DNA of 64,000 bases from Diphasiastrum complanatum. Its lineage: Eukaryota; Streptophyta; Lycopodiopsida; Lycopodiales; Lycopodiaceae. The notes beneath the pieces were generated by a model. The model saw only the letters and a program-made list of their open reading frames with translations, had not been told where the DNA came from and made no database searches. The stretch is taken from the NCBI GenBank assembly GCA_029204225.1, contig CM055096.1, positions 74,114,919 to 74,178,918 on the forward strand, in the 5' to 3' direction. Below, in pieces: positions 10,887 to 21,912 of this stretch (positions are counted from its first letter, which is position 1; every line of letters begins with the position of its first letter). A program made the position numbers and the translations under genes.

Positions 10887-11927
10887 ATGGCATGTCTGAT
10901 TGTGGATTCACATAAGGTAAACAATCTATGGCACCGGAGACTCGGGCATTTATCCTGTAGGGGGCTACAAAGATTGGCCACCAACCATATGCTAAGAGGA
11001 TTTGGCTACAAGGCAAACGATGGCATAGACATGTGTGGTGTCTGTATTTCCGAAAAGCAGCACAAAGAACAATTCCCAGAGATTTCATCCGCAAGAGCGT
11101 CGATGGTTCTGGAACTAGTGCACACGGATCTCTGTGGTCCTATGGAGGTGGCATCAAGTGGAGGATCAAGGTATTTCATCATATTCATTGATGATTATAT
11201 GAGAAGGATTAGAATCTAGACATTGAAGCAAAAGTCACAGTGACATGAGGATCAAGAAACTGAGGAGCGATAACGGAGGATCAATGAATTCTGCCAAAGC
11301 AATGGAATAGTAAGGGAATTCACTGTTCCATACACCCCAGAGAAAAATGGGGTGGCAGAAAGAAAAAACAGGACAATCATGGAGATGGCCAGGTGTATGT
11401 TGCACGAGAGAGACCTGCCAAAACATTTGTGGGCAGAGGCCGTTGCCACAACCGGATACATCATCAACAAGATCAAGGCATTGACTGATAAGATGCCATA
11501 TGAGATGTGGTATGGAAGGAGGCCAAGAGTGGACTACTTCATAGTCTTCGAATGCAGAGCTTACGTTCATGTTCCTTAAGAAAAAAGGAAGAAGTTGGAT
11601 TCCAAATCCACCAAATGCCTGTTTGTCAGATATCCAGAAGGGACAAAAGGATATAAGTTGATCCCACCACAAAGAAATTCATCACAGCCAGGGACGTGAT
11701 CTTTCATGAAGATCCCATCACGATCGTCAATGCAGAGCCTGATGCAGGAAAGATGCACAACGTCTAGCATAGTGGACTGTTTCCAAATGAGGTCATCACG
11801 ATCTCAAGCACCAGTGCCTCTCAGAAAGATGATGGAGACTCAGACAGCGTGCCACAGGAGGTCATTGAAGAGCAAAGCGTTGCCGATAAATCGAGAAAAC
11901 CTTGCTCCAATTTCCTGCATTTTCTAG
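10887..11927 (+). pseudogene. Ty1/copia integrase remnant
   Basis: Continues the element above. The GAG-pre-integrase zinc-binding segment (LWHRRLGHLS ... CGVC) is followed by the integrase core: HTDLCGPM with the first catalytic Asp (near 11119), then FIDDYMR, cut by a TAG near 11217. After a frameshifted stretch come NEFCQSNGIV, the catalytic Glu motif NGVAERKNR near 11348-11374, and the C-terminal part (PYEMWYGRRP). A TAA near 11578 and further shifts end it. Recognisable sequence fades by about 11900, and no RT or RNase H follows, so the element is 3'-truncated. Confidence 0.85.
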
Positions 11928-13257
11928 AAGTCGTCCATTTTTTAAAATTCTTGCCATTGAGATCTTGCATCTCAAATTGCTTGTTAACAAAATTTTGTGG
12001 ATTCAGCATAACTTATAGAGAGTGTTTTCTACGAGTTACCTTTGGAAAGTTAATGTAGACTATCAAAAATATTTTATGTATTTTCTTGACCATTGGACAA
12101 TTTTGATTTTTTGGGTTTTACTGAAAAGTCTAATTGTTTTTGACATGGTGTACTAGGTTTTCTAGTCAAAGTGCATGTTTTTGGACTAATTAATTTATTT
12201 TGTGACGTTTTAGAATATTTACATGGAAAAGCATGATGATGAGCAAAAATTACAAAAAAAAAAAATTAGGATTTTGATTCGTTTCAAAAGATTTCCCGTT
12301 ATCAAATTCAAATGTTATTTCAATCCAAAGTCAACGATTTCTTGCATCAACCTCAAAAAATAAATTATGTCGATCAACACATTTCTAAGAGCAATTACTA
12401 ATCATTTGCTAGCTAGATCAAAAACTAGTCACAAGTGTAGTAATAGTTTTTTCGAAGTGGTATTTCCTCTTGTTTTTCTAATGTGGACATCTTTGTGTAG
12501 ATAAATTTAATCTGTAATTAAAATTGGAATTATTGATTGAAAGTCAATCCATGTGTTCCATGTTTGAGCTGAAACAATCATGAATACACTTTGATTCTAT
12601 GGCTATAATGAAGCCTATCTACAAGAGCAATTAAACTTAAAAAGAAACCTTAGTTGAATATTAAATAATTAACATATTAGATTAATGTGGATTTGATTCA
12701 AAAAAGAGAGCAAAAGTCTATCAATGGCCATCTTCTATCTTTTTCTTCACCAAAAAAGCTTAATACAATGTTCAAGGTACATATTTGATAGACCAATGTT
12801 CAGAATTTCTATTGTCACTAATTTCACACACGCAACTCAAGCCTTGATTCTTATACTTAGGAGTACCCATTCTCATGGTAGAGCTTGTAGAATGGTTTGT
12901 ATGTGTGAGGCCTAATTGGGAGGTGACTCAATGGTAGGTAGTCAGCTTGTTATAGTTCTCATGCATCTTGTGTCAACATTTGTAGTGGATTGTTATAGGC
13001 TTGAATGTGATTAAGTAGATGTTGGGGAGTGTTACTATTGAATGAACTTAAGCATACTTGTATGATATGAGTTAGTTGGTTAGGAGATAGAACCTGACTA
13101 CTAGAAGGGTTTGAATTGACAAACTTGCTAGTATGGACGATAGTTTTGTTGTATTACCATGAGAAAGTAGCTCTACATTTTTGGTAATATAGCATTATAA
13201 TGACATTATGTTTGGCTACAATCAAAACATGTCATATCAATGGGTAGCCACTTTTCC
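11928..13257. other. AT-rich region without recognised genes
   Basis: T- and A-rich sequence. The small ORFs (for example 12724-12915) show no domain. I see no LTR boundary, transfer RNA or tandem repeat, only a short A-run near 12254-12265. Confidence 0.4.
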
Positions 13258-13755
13258 CAACCGTTTGGAGCCTAGTTTAGTCATGTGGGTTCGTCTCGAC
13301 GTGCAGACAGGACAGAATAGAATGTCTAAAAAATGGACTATGTTCGACGACACTAAACCGGTTGTCGGGGATGATGAAAAGTAGTCCATTTAGTGGCATT
13401 CCCCTTGACAGAAAGGACGTTTCTGAACAAACTGTGTCGGAGTTGAGCTGCAAATGGTCTCGTGGGTTCGTGTCAAGCCCACAAACCTGTGGACATCTCC
13501 TGTCCGAGGAACTGTTTTTTACTGAAGCTGACCGATTTCTGGCTCGATGGGTCTAGAATACCCGAACTATGTTTAGGGTTTCTGGTTCGGATGTCCATTT
13601 CGCTGTGAGTACTGAACCGTTTGGATCCAATTTAGTCTTGTAGATTCGTCTCGGCCCGCATCACAAGACAAAACAGACTTCCTGCAAAATGGACTCCGTT
13701 TGTTGACACTAGACCAGTTCTCGGGAATGCTGGAAAGTAGTTCCCCCCGACATGT
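13258..13755 (+). repeat. ~361-bp satellite, 1.3 units
   Basis: Member of the satellite also found at 15501-15662, 24344-25382, 50856-50954 and 53146-53317. Landmarks in order: CCGTTTGGAGCC, GTGGGTTCGTCTCG, GACAGAAAGGACGTTTCTG, GAGCTGCAAATGGTC, GTGGGTTCGTGTC..GCCCAC, CCTGTGGACA, TTTAGGGTTTCTGGTTCGG, then CCGTTTGGATCC again at 13618, about 356 bp after the first. Its right end is a variant lacking the TCCATTTAGTGGCAA segment. Apparent ORFs inside (for example 13362-13556) are by-products of the repeat. Confidence 0.85.
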
Positions 13756-13756
13756 G

Positions 13757-13883
13757 TTTGTGTATGTGTGTATTAGGCTTTAGACATAAATCATTAGGGT
13801 TAGGCTTTAGGCATTACACATTGGGCTTTGACCTTGGGCATTACGAATTAGGATTAGGCTGTAACTTTAGGCTTTAGGCTTAG

Positions 13884-13920
<37 letters not shown>

Positions 13921-14022
13921 ACGCATGCGCGTGCGCGTGCACTAGGGTCAGGCTTTAGGCATTATGCATTAGGGTTAGGCTTTAGACATCACTAGGGTTA
14001 GGCTTTAGATATTAACTGTGTT
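13757..14022 (+). repeat. Degenerate TAGGGTTAGGCTTTAGG array with (GT)n
   Basis: Repeats of TTAGGGTTAGGCTTTAG with many variants, related to plant telomere-type heptamers but degenerate. They surround a run of alternating pyrimidine/purine from 13888 to 13942: (TG)n followed by a CG-rich alternating segment. Confidence 0.65.
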
Positions 14023-14068
14023 CCCCTTGTAAACCTTTACCCCTCTCTCACCTAAACTTGTTTCTTGT

Positions 14069-14416
14069 ATGTTTCCTTTCCCCATGAAACCAATACATGC
14101 AACCTCGTCTCTCATTGCAGCTCTAGATTACTCCTCAACTCATCAGGACGTTGGGACAGGCAGCTATCCCATAGATTCCATAGCTACAAACTTAGATTGG
14201 GTGAATTTGATGGCGATTGATTTTCATGCAAGTTGGGAGCCAAACACAATTGGAGCACACACAACTCTATTTCATCGAAAAGGCCCCATGTACACATACC
14301 AATTATGGAATACAACCTTATTATTGGATAGTGACCAGACATATGTTGCTCCGGCGGATATTGCCTCAGTGGATGATGCTAATACACATGATGACATTGA
14401 GATTCCTCTTCCCTAG
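14069..14416 (+). CDS. Hypothetical 115-codon ORF
   Basis: An open frame of 115 codons starting MFPFPMKP and ending in an acidic DDIEIPLP. It has no recognised domain, signal peptide or membrane segment. It sits between a telomere-like array and satellite DNA, with no visible promoter and no neighbour of related function. It may be a chance ORF or an exon of a lost gene; I give it little weight. Confidence 0.12.
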   Translation: MFPFPMKPIHATSSLIAALDYSSTHQDVGTGSYPIDSIATNLDWVNLMAIDFHASWEPNTIGAHTTLFHRKGPMYTYQLWNTTLLLDSDQTYVAPADIASVDDANTHDDIEIPLP

Positions 14417-15500
14417 AGGAATCTATAGACAAACATCTTTAGCATCTTCTCTGGCTCCCAATATACCATTTGTTTACATCCTTTTTCAATAGCCCAAGCC
14501 TCACAACACCTTGAGTGCTTCACGTTTAAAGCCTCCCCATCTCACATCTTCGTAATTGTTGTTTGTCCAAAATCAAGTTTTAGGATGCCCTAAAAGCTGA
14601 AAGTACGTTTAGCTTTATGAGAATTCTTAGCATCACTATTGGGGAAAGTCGACAAAGTCCAAGAATGAAACTGGCAATTTTTGCCAAAAATTGGCATGCC
14701 CAAACACTTGTAGGATTTTTTAGGTTAGGAAATAATGTCTCTACTTATTCTATAATTTAAGATGCATTGTCAGGTACACGTATGTATGTACGTCTATGTA
14801 TATGTATGTGTAGGTAAACGGTCATTGAACAAAATTGGCCAAAATCAAGTGAAAATTACATCACCAGAGTATGTTAGAATTGTTGAATGTTCAATTTCAC
14901 CATGCGAATAGTTGTTCTAACTATTTCAATTGGAAAATAAATAAGGACCCGAAGGAAGCTACGGAAGGAGAATTTCAGTCACGTTCTAATTATCTCCCAT
15001 TCAAGTTTGCGAGCAAGAAATACTAAAATAGAACTTGTGTGTCTTACTCTTGCTAGACTCCAACACTAAATTTAAAGTGAATCATAGAATATTGAGCCAG
15101 CTAGACATCACCGAAAGGGAATTGATAACCCTATGTCGATGACATTGTTCTTGCAAAGAAAATAAGAAAAAGTAAAAGCAAAAAAGATGCGGTTCCTACT
15201 ATGTCAACAACATCAAAACCACCAGAGAACATAATGGAATAAGTGAGAAAAACAATCATCTATGAACAAAGAGTATGTTGTTGTAGATAAAAGACGATTC
15301 ATGGATTGTTATTGTGAAAGATCCAAAGGCGATGGAAGGAGCAACAAATCCTAATCGAGTGGACTTTGAAGCATTATAAGGGTGATGAGGAGAATGGTTA
15401 ATCTGAGATGACAGTTCCTTAAGGCTCATATTCCTATTTATTCATGTTGGGACATGAAATAGAAAGTCAGAGAGTAAACAACACTTGTGAGGAGGTGTGT
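14417..15500. other. AT-rich spacer, no gene recognised
   Basis: No ORF of note, no RNA gene and no clear repeat. A short alternating TATGTATGTACGTCTATG-like stretch lies at 14780-14812. The right end passes directly into a satellite fragment. Confidence 0.35.
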
Positions 15501-15662
15501 GGACCAATTCTCGGGAATGTTGGACAGTAGTCCATTTAGTGGCAATCCCCCGAACAGAAAGGACGTTTCTTGACAAACAGCGTCAGAACTAAGCTGCAAA
15601 TGGTCTAGTGGGTTCGTGTCGAGCCCACGAACCTGTGGACACCTCCCGTCCGAAGTTCTGAC
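15501..15662 (+). repeat. Satellite fragment abutting Ty3 gag
   Basis: About 160 bp of the ~361-bp satellite, from GGACCAATTCTCGGGAATG to GTCCGAAGTTCTGAC. At 15662/15663 the satellite stops mid-unit and Ty3 gag begins mid-protein. The open frame from 15616 therefore starts in satellite and runs into gag; its first residues are not gag. Confidence 0.85.
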
Positions 15663-16589
15663 ACATGGTGACTTGAGTGTTCAGGATTATGCAGACAAGT
15701 ACCGAGAGGCTTTGTTACGCATTCCTCAAGAAGTTCCTATGTACATGCAAATATCTCACTTTGTGGAGAGACTTCGAGAGAGTATTTGCCCTTTCGTGCG
15801 GAACGAGCAATCTCATGATTTACGAGGAGTCATCCAGATGGCTTTGTATTATGAAGATGGAAAAAAAAGCCCGGATCCTGTTGCGGTAGCTGGAATAGGT
15901 GGTCAGCAACCTTGGGGACGCAAGGGCAAATGGAACAAAAAGAGAAAGTTTGAAAGTCAAACCAATCAGTGGCAAGCTTGGGCTGACCAAAAGAAGAAGG
16001 GTGAAGGGGATCCAAAAGACAAAAGGTTGTATGGGCAGCCCAATGCCCAAAAGGGTCAGCGTCCTTCAATGTTGTCACCTCAGGACCAAGAATGTGCAAA
16101 GAGGGAGAACCTCATTTTGGATGTTTGGGACAACATAGGTGGAAGGAATGTCCACAAAACTTGATGCGGACCACATATAATCTTCAGGTGGACCAGATGA
16201 ACCGGGGTGATGACCCTATGACAGTGGAAGAGATCGAGCAGGAAGCCAATCCAGATGTTCCACTCCTCATGAATGTTTCGGTGGTCAGGAGAGTGGACAT
16301 GGCTCCACCAGTGCATTTGTCAAAATCGGCTCGCCAAGGGTATCAATTTCCTAACACTTCTCTTATTGTTATGCGACGACAGCTGTGTGGTAGAAATGTT
16401 CAGGTTCTATTTGACACTGGGTCCTCTTATAATGTGTTGAATTCAACTGTGGTACGGAAGTTAGGTGTGAATACTCAACCATCCCAGTACCAATACACAG
16501 TAGAAATGGTTGATAGAAATAGTACAGAGATTTGGGATAAGAGGGTTGTGGGCATTCCACTAACTATACAAAGTTACACAGAAGAGTAG
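15663..16589 (+). pseudogene. Ty3 gag and aspartic protease
   Basis: The first part matches the C-terminal half of a retrotransposon gag domain (DYADKYREALLRIP, then SHFVERLRESICPF) followed by a basic, Gln/Lys-rich linker. The zinc knuckle is degenerate. In the second frame (from 16092) only the HRWKEC tail with a nearby EPHFGC is recognisable, with expected Cys positions missing. A frameshift around 16090-16140 separates gag from the next frame. A retropepsin-like segment then shows the catalytic FDTGSS at about 16410-16427 and VVRKLG after it, ending at a TAG at 16587-16589. The remaining ~320 bp to RT is broken by several stops. Confidence 0.85.
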
Positions 16590-16915
16590 GATTTTGAGAT
16601 AACACGGCTTGCCTGGTTTGATGTGGTGTTTGGGCATTTGTTGGCACACGATGTGGAAGCCACATATGGCCTGGGATACTCATGTGTATACGTTCCAGTT
16701 TGATGGTGCGGTGCATTCCCTTCGTGGGGAGCGGGATGTGCCTCCTGGACCGCTTGTTTCAGCTATTCAGTTGCATAGGATCCATTGTGAGTACATCTGT
16801 GTTTGCTTTCTACTTGATATGTCTACTAATACTAGTCAGAGTAGCATGCAATGTGTGCAAACCAGTACTATTGCCAATTTGGATCAAGAGATTAATTAGG
16901 TGAGAGTTTTCAGAT

Positions 16916-17698
16916 GTGTTCATAGATGATCTTCCATCTATTTTACCTCCTAAGATGAATGTTGAACATAAGATTGAATTAATACCCGGATCATGTCCTG
17001 TCAATAGATGTCCTTACAGAATGAGTCTTAAGGAGGAAGAGGAAGTGAGACGGATGGTCGATGATTATCTGGCCAAGGGGCAGATACAACCTAGTTATTC
17101 CCCTTTTGTCTCTCCGATCATTCTTGTAAAAAAGAAGGATGGATCATGGCGTATGTGTGTGGATTATCGAGGTTTGAACAAGATAACGGTTAAACATCGA
17201 TATCCTATGCCACGTACAGATGATTTGCTTGATGCCTTGTCAGGTGCCACTATGTTCAATAAAATAGACCTAAAGAGTGGATACCATCAGGTTAGAGTTC
17301 GTGAAGAGGATGTACACAAGACTACCTTCAGAACTCGGTTCGGTCACTATGAGTATCTTGTGATGCCATTTGGATTGACTAATGCCCCAGCTACATTCAT
17401 GATGATGATGAATGATGTGCTCAGACCATATATGGGTAAGTTTGTCGTAAACTTTGTTGATGGCATTTTGATTTACAGTGCAGGTGAGGTCAAGCATATG
17501 GCTCACCTTAGAATTGTATTGTCTACTTTGAGGGAGAACACTTTCTTTGTCAATAGTAAAAAAAGTGAATTTCTTAAAAAAGAGATCGAATATCTTGGTC
17601 ATGTAGTGTCTGGTGATGGAGTAAGGCCAGATCCTAAGAAGGTTGCTGTAATCGTTGCGTGGACCAAACCTTGGAAGACATGCTTAGGGCATATGTGA
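16916..17698 (+). pseudogene. Ty3 reverse transcriptase, active site mutated
   Basis: An open frame with nearly the whole Ty3-type RT: PYRMSLKEEEEVRRMVDDYL, SPFVSPIILVKKKDGSWRMC, VDYRGLNKITV, DLKSGYHQVRV, KTTFRTRFGHYEYLVMPFGL, TNAPATF, and the active-site region NFVDGILIYS. The usual motif has two adjacent aspartates; here codon 17462-17464 is GGC (Gly), so one catalytic metal ligand is lost. Reading continues through EYLGHVVS and AVIVAWTKPW, then breaks at about 17660 where RNase H should start. Otherwise the domain is well preserved, suggesting decay after the element stopped moving. Confidence 0.9.
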
Positions 17699-18241
17699 GT
17701 GAAAGGCAAACGCAATGTGAACGTTACCTACCATTGTTGGAGTTTGCCTATAATGATAAAAAGAATGCATCTACGAAGATGAGTCCTTTCGAACTAAATT
17801 ATGGTTTTAGACCAGCCAGTCCAATTACTATAGGTATGCTTCATAAGACACGTAGTGCTATGGAATTTCTACCTCACATGCAACATATGTTGGAGTTAGC
17901 AAAGGAAAATGTAAAAGCGGCGATGGATCGGGCAAACACATATGCTGATCTGGATCGTACGCCAAGAGAGTTCGAGGAAGGAGATATGGTATTTCTCATG
18001 ATTCCAAAGGACTCGAAAACCCTAAAGACAAAGAAGTGTTATAAGTTGTCACCTAGATACTGTGGACCTTGGAAAATTGTTAAAAAGATTAATAGTGTTG
18101 CTTATGAATTGGATTTGCCTGTTGGTTGTAAGGTTCATCTTGTTTTTTATGTTTCACGCTTAAAGAAGGTTTTACATGACGGTGATAACTTGTTGGCTGA
18201 TGGCCTTGTATTGTTTCAGGAGCATGGGGAGGTGATGCATG
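17659..18241 (+). pseudogene. Ty3 integrase C-terminal part
   Basis: Begins within the integrase just after the catalytic Glu region (DQTLEDMLRAYV), then LPLLEFAYND and MSPFELNYGFRP, a helical stretch, and the C-terminal DNA-binding segment (FEEGDMVFLMI, LSPRYCGPWKIVKKI, YELDLP, VFYVSRLKK). RNase H, the integrase zinc finger and most of the catalytic core are deleted between the RT end and this point. The join around 17660-17675 uses a shared GGACCAAACC-like word. The frame runs on to 18288, but from 18242 it reads copia LTR. The remainder of the domain lies at 23504-23670. Confidence 0.88.
18237..18241. other. Target-site duplication (left) GCATG
   Basis: GCATG lies immediately left of the copia LTR and again at 23499-23503 immediately right of it. 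The Ty3 coding sequence is continuous across the two copies if the insertion is ignored, which supports a real target duplication. Confidence 0.8.
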
Positions 18242-18517
18242 ACTTAGAATTTGCTTTGCACAGGAACACAGATCATGCTACACAATAACACAGATAGAAA
18301 ATCACTCTCCTCAGCAAGCTCACATAGCAACTGTATTTTTCAAAATGAAATTACACTATACATATAGTTGTTCACTCAGGCAACCCATGCATGACCCAGG
18401 TTGCCGTTGGCGGGATGCATGTCCCGTTGACTTGCCTCGTGGCGAGGCCAACTGATCCTTATCCACTGATAGGACCCACAGTACATTAACACAGTGATTC
18501 TAACTTTAATTCTAACT
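18242..18517 (-). repeat. copia 3' LTR
   Basis: Plus-strand limits ACTTAGAATTTGC to TTTAATTCTAACT; on the minus strand it runs AGTTAGAAT to ATTCTAAGT, so it does not carry the usual TG/CA ends. Matches 23222-23498 almost throughout. It contains the inverted word CGGGATGCATGTCCCG near 18411-18426. Confidence 0.9.
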
Positions 18518-18526
18518 CTCTCCTTT
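18518..18526 (-). other. Polypurine tract of nested copia
   Basis: On the minus strand AAAGGAGAG lies directly upstream of the 3' LTR, the usual primer position for plus-strand DNA synthesis. Confidence 0.7.
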
Positions 18527-18542
18527 AAAGTAGAGTCACTCT

Positions 18543-19151
18543 TTATACAGTCATATACATAGCTTTAAAGTCAACAAACTTTAAATACAGAAAGCTTTGA
18601 TCTAAACTTATCAAACTTTTCTCTAGTAAGTGAGTGAAAATATCAGCTAGTTGTTCTTCTGTGCTACAATAAACAACATGAATTTCACAACTCAGTAGCC
18701 TCTCACATATGAAGTGATATTGAATCTCAATGTGTTTAGTTCTTGCATGGAACACTGGATTCTTTGCTAGCTGAATGCCACTCTGACTGTCGCTATGTAA
18801 AGTCGTGGGATCTTTTTGCTTCATGCCAATTTCTTCCAAGATTTGTCTCAACCATATAGCTTCTTGTGCAGCACTACACATTGCCTTATACTCTGCTTCT
18901 ATGGTGGAAAGAGCAATTGTACTTTGCTTCTTACTAGACCAGGAAAAGCAATTACCACAAAACTGACATATATATCATGTGGTGGATCTACAATCATCAT
19001 AGTCACCTCCCCAGTCCGCATTCACATAGCCACACAACTCAGGTAAACCATCATGCTTCCTGTAAATCAAGCCATACTCTGAAGTGCCTTTCACATAACA
19101 CAAAATGCTTTTAGCTGCTTTCCAATGCGTTTCCGTAGGTGCTTCCATAAA
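18543..19151 (-). pseudogene. copia RNase H domain
   Basis: Continues the pol frame below past its stop. Readable as FMEAPTETHWKAAKSILCYV, then YVNADWGGD with the first catalytic Asp, a broken stretch near 18975, then IALSTIEAEYKAM with the Glu, IWLRQILEEIG, LHSDSQSGIQLAKN with a further Asp, FHARTKHIEIQYHF and the terminal QLADIFTH. The stop that ends the upstream ORF at 19152 looks like a single change of a Gln codon to TAG. One more stop lies near 18975. The order and spacing are those of a complete copia RNase H. Confidence 0.85.
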
Positions 19152-21533
19152 CTAACTTACAATGCCAACAGCATAGCATATATCTAGTCTAGTTGTGGTA
19201 AGGTAAATCAAGCTCCCTAGTAATTGTCTATATAGGGTAGCATCAACTGACTGTGATTCATCAAGCTTAGAAATCTTTTTACCTGGTTCAATATGAGTAT
19301 TTACTGGTTTGCAATCCTGCAACCTAAACCTGTGCAGCAACTCTTTGACATACTTCACCTGTGTTAAACCCACTTCATGTCCTTTTTGCCACACTTCTAC
19401 TCCAAGGCAGTAATGCATCAGGTTGAGATCCATCATCTCAAATTGTTCCATGAGGTCTTTCTTGATCATGTCTATCATCTCTTGATTATTTCCCGTAATA
19501 ATCAAGTCATCAACATAAAGAGCAATCAAAGCAACCATACCATCAAAGCATAAGACATATAGATTTGAATCAGGATGTGTTCTCACCATCCCCTTTGAAC
19601 GAAAGTAGGCATCAATCCTGCTATACCACACATGTGGTGCTTGTTTAAGACCATAAAGCGCTTTCTTCAAGCGACATATTTTATTTTCCTGTCCTTTCGT
19701 TACAAAGCCTTCAGGTTGATCCATGAACACTTCTTCTTTTAACTCACCATTTAGAAAAGCAGATTTCACATCCATCTGATGCAAAGGCCAACCAAAATGT
19801 GAAGCTAAAGCAGTAAGTAGACGTAGAGTATTCCACTTACAAACCGACGCAAAGGTCTCCTCATAGTCAATGCCTTTATTTTGTGCATACCCTTTGATCA
19901 CCAATCTTGCTTTGTGCTTTGCTATACTTCCATCTGCATGGTACTTAGTTCTGTATACCCATTTGCAACCAATGGGTTTCTTGCCAACTGGTGGTTCTAC
20001 TAAGTCCCATGTGCTATGATTAGCAATTGACTCCATCTCCTCTCCCATGGCCTTGATCCAAATGTCATCATCCTTCGCTTCACTATAAGTCGAAGGTTCT
20101 TTGCTTTGAATAATGCTAGATAAGAGAGCATTGTTTGCTTCATACCTTTCAGGTAGTATCTTCTCTCTTGTTGATCTTCGTAGCTCTCCCTGGTTAGATG
20201 ATCCCGGAAAGTCATCTATGTCGCGGCTCTCCATCAATCTCTCAAACCACTTAGGGAGCTTTCTGTCAGGTGATCGGCTTCCTGGTGAAAATGTATCCCA
20301 TGATACATCTTTCTCCTTGCGTTTGTCACCTGCAATTTCAATCCTTCTTGCACCAAAAGGTTTGTCCCTACCTCTCCAACCTGTTTCTTGAGGTTGAGTA
20401 GTAGTATCTTGAGATGTATCCTCATGTTCATCACTCAGAAGGTCAATGAATGGATCATCATCAGGTGGTATCCTCACTATACCATTTTTCCTACTGGATG
20501 TGTCTATCTTTTCAGCATCTTCATCTTCATACATCTTGGATTCATCAAAGATAACATCTCGGCTTATATGGATTTTGTTTTCGACTGGATCAAAACATCT
20601 ATAGCCCTTCACGCGATCATCATATCCTAGGAATATGCACTTGATAGCTTTTACATCAAGTTTACGTCTCTCTTCCTTAGGAATATGCACAAAGGCCTTA
20701 CATCCAAAGATTCGCAAGTGGTTCACCTTTGGCTTCTTCTTTGTGAATGCTTCCTCGGGTGTTATTTTTGGTATGGCAATGGTAGGACTTCTATTTTGAA
20801 GATAGATTGTCGTGCTACATGCTTCTGACCAAAAATCTTTTGGTAGTTTCATCTCAACTAGCATAGATCTGGCACTTTCCACAATCGTACAATTTTTGCG
20901 CTCAGCTACACCATTGAGAGCAGGAGTATGAGCTTGCGTAAATTGTCTTTTAATCCCACATTGATCACAAAGATCATTGAGGTCATTAGACTTATACTCA
21001 CCTCCACTATCTGATCTTAGGACTTTGATCTTCTTACCTGTCTGATTTTCGACCAAGTTTTTGAAGTTCTTGAAGTTATCAAAAGCATCTGATTTCTTCT
21101 TCAAGAAGTAGATCCACGTCTTATGTGACATATCATCAATAAAGGTCATGAAGTAGAAGGCTTTTCCTAAGGACATGGTCCTCATAGGCCCACATAAATC
21201 TGTGTGGATTAAATCTAGGATGTTCTTTGCTCTTGCAACACCCCCTTTATTGAACTTCTCTCGATGCTGCTTTCCATATACACAAGATTCGCACATCGAT
21301 CTCAAGTGATCCTCTATGGTAGGCAGTCCTGTTACCATCTCCAATTTTCTCATCAAACTGAGGCTTCCCAAGTTCAAGTGACCAAGCCTCTTGTGCCACA
21401 ACTCAGTTTGCAAAGGAACGGATGATACAAGTCCATGTTGCCCCTTGATTGTAGCATTCAACCTGTACAATTTTGTATTGGGCTCTGTTACTCCATTCAC
21501 AATAACTTTGAACTTTTGGTTTGCATCCTTCAC
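19152..21533 (-). pseudogene. copia integrase and RT, 793-codon ORF
   Basis: The best-preserved pol frame in the window. Domains in order: GAG-pre-integrase with ELWHKRLGHLN and the CESCVYGKQ cysteines (residues ~45-95); integrase core with HTDLCGPM, FIDDMSHKTW and the Glu motif NGVAERKN (~105-215); integrase C-terminus with LRIFGCKAFVHIP; an acidic/basic linker ending RRSTREKILPERY; RT with CKWVYRTKY, KARLVIKGYAQ, MDVKSAFLNGE, ALYGLKQAPHVW and an intact LYVDDLIITG catalytic motif; and LIYLTTTRLDICYAV. All catalytic residues I can place are present. It ends at a premature TAG in the RT/RNase H link. The true N-terminus lies upstream in another frame. Confidence 0.92.
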
Positions 21534-21748
21534 AAAGCAACGATATGGGCGAATTCTACTTTCAACTTTTGATCAATAATGACTCCAACAGAAAGTAGAT
21601 TTTTCTTCAAACCTGGTACGTAAAGTACCTCCCTGATCATCCTGCTTTTGCCATCAGGCAGTTGGATTGAAACTGTGCCTATCTCCTTGATCATGCACAC
21701 CTCACCATTTGCTTGTGAAACAGATGTTCCATTATCCAACACCTTCAA
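21530..21748 (-). pseudogene. copia protease C-terminal fragment
   Basis: A short frame reading VLDNGTSVSQANGE, IGTVSIQLPDGKS, then EVLYVPGLKKNLLSVG, the typical end of the copia protease region before the GAG-pre-integrase domain. The catalytic Asp motif upstream is deleted. It is separated from the long pol ORF by a frameshift around 21535-21550. Confidence 0.8.
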
Positions 21749-21912
21749 ACTACTGAACCTTCATTTGGCAGCCTTCTCTCATCACTAGTGACAACTTCCC
21801 ACACATCTTTCTCCATCAGTATGTTTTTCATTTTGAATTTCCACACTGCATAGTTGGAAATCTCGTCCAATTTGCTACTTTCACTCAAAATGGACTCTCC
21901 CATGTTTGCCAT
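21745..21912 (-). pseudogene. copia gag N-terminal remnant (55 codons)
   Basis: ATG at 21912 (minus). The 55 residues include SSKLDEISNYAVWKFKMKNI and EKDVWEVVTSDE, the usual start of a copia gag, then end at a TGA at 21745-21747. The rest of gag, the zinc knuckle and the protease active site are missing: the sequence passes straight into the protease end. One internal deletion of about 1 kb or more explains this. Confidence 0.85.

Noticed and set aside
13888-13942. CRISPR or coding repeat
   Set aside because: Simple dinucleotide repeat without spacers; this is a plant nuclear sequence.
20113-20630. Plus-strand ORFs opposite the long pol frame
   Set aside because: Shadows of the copia pol ORF, which has recognisable motifs.
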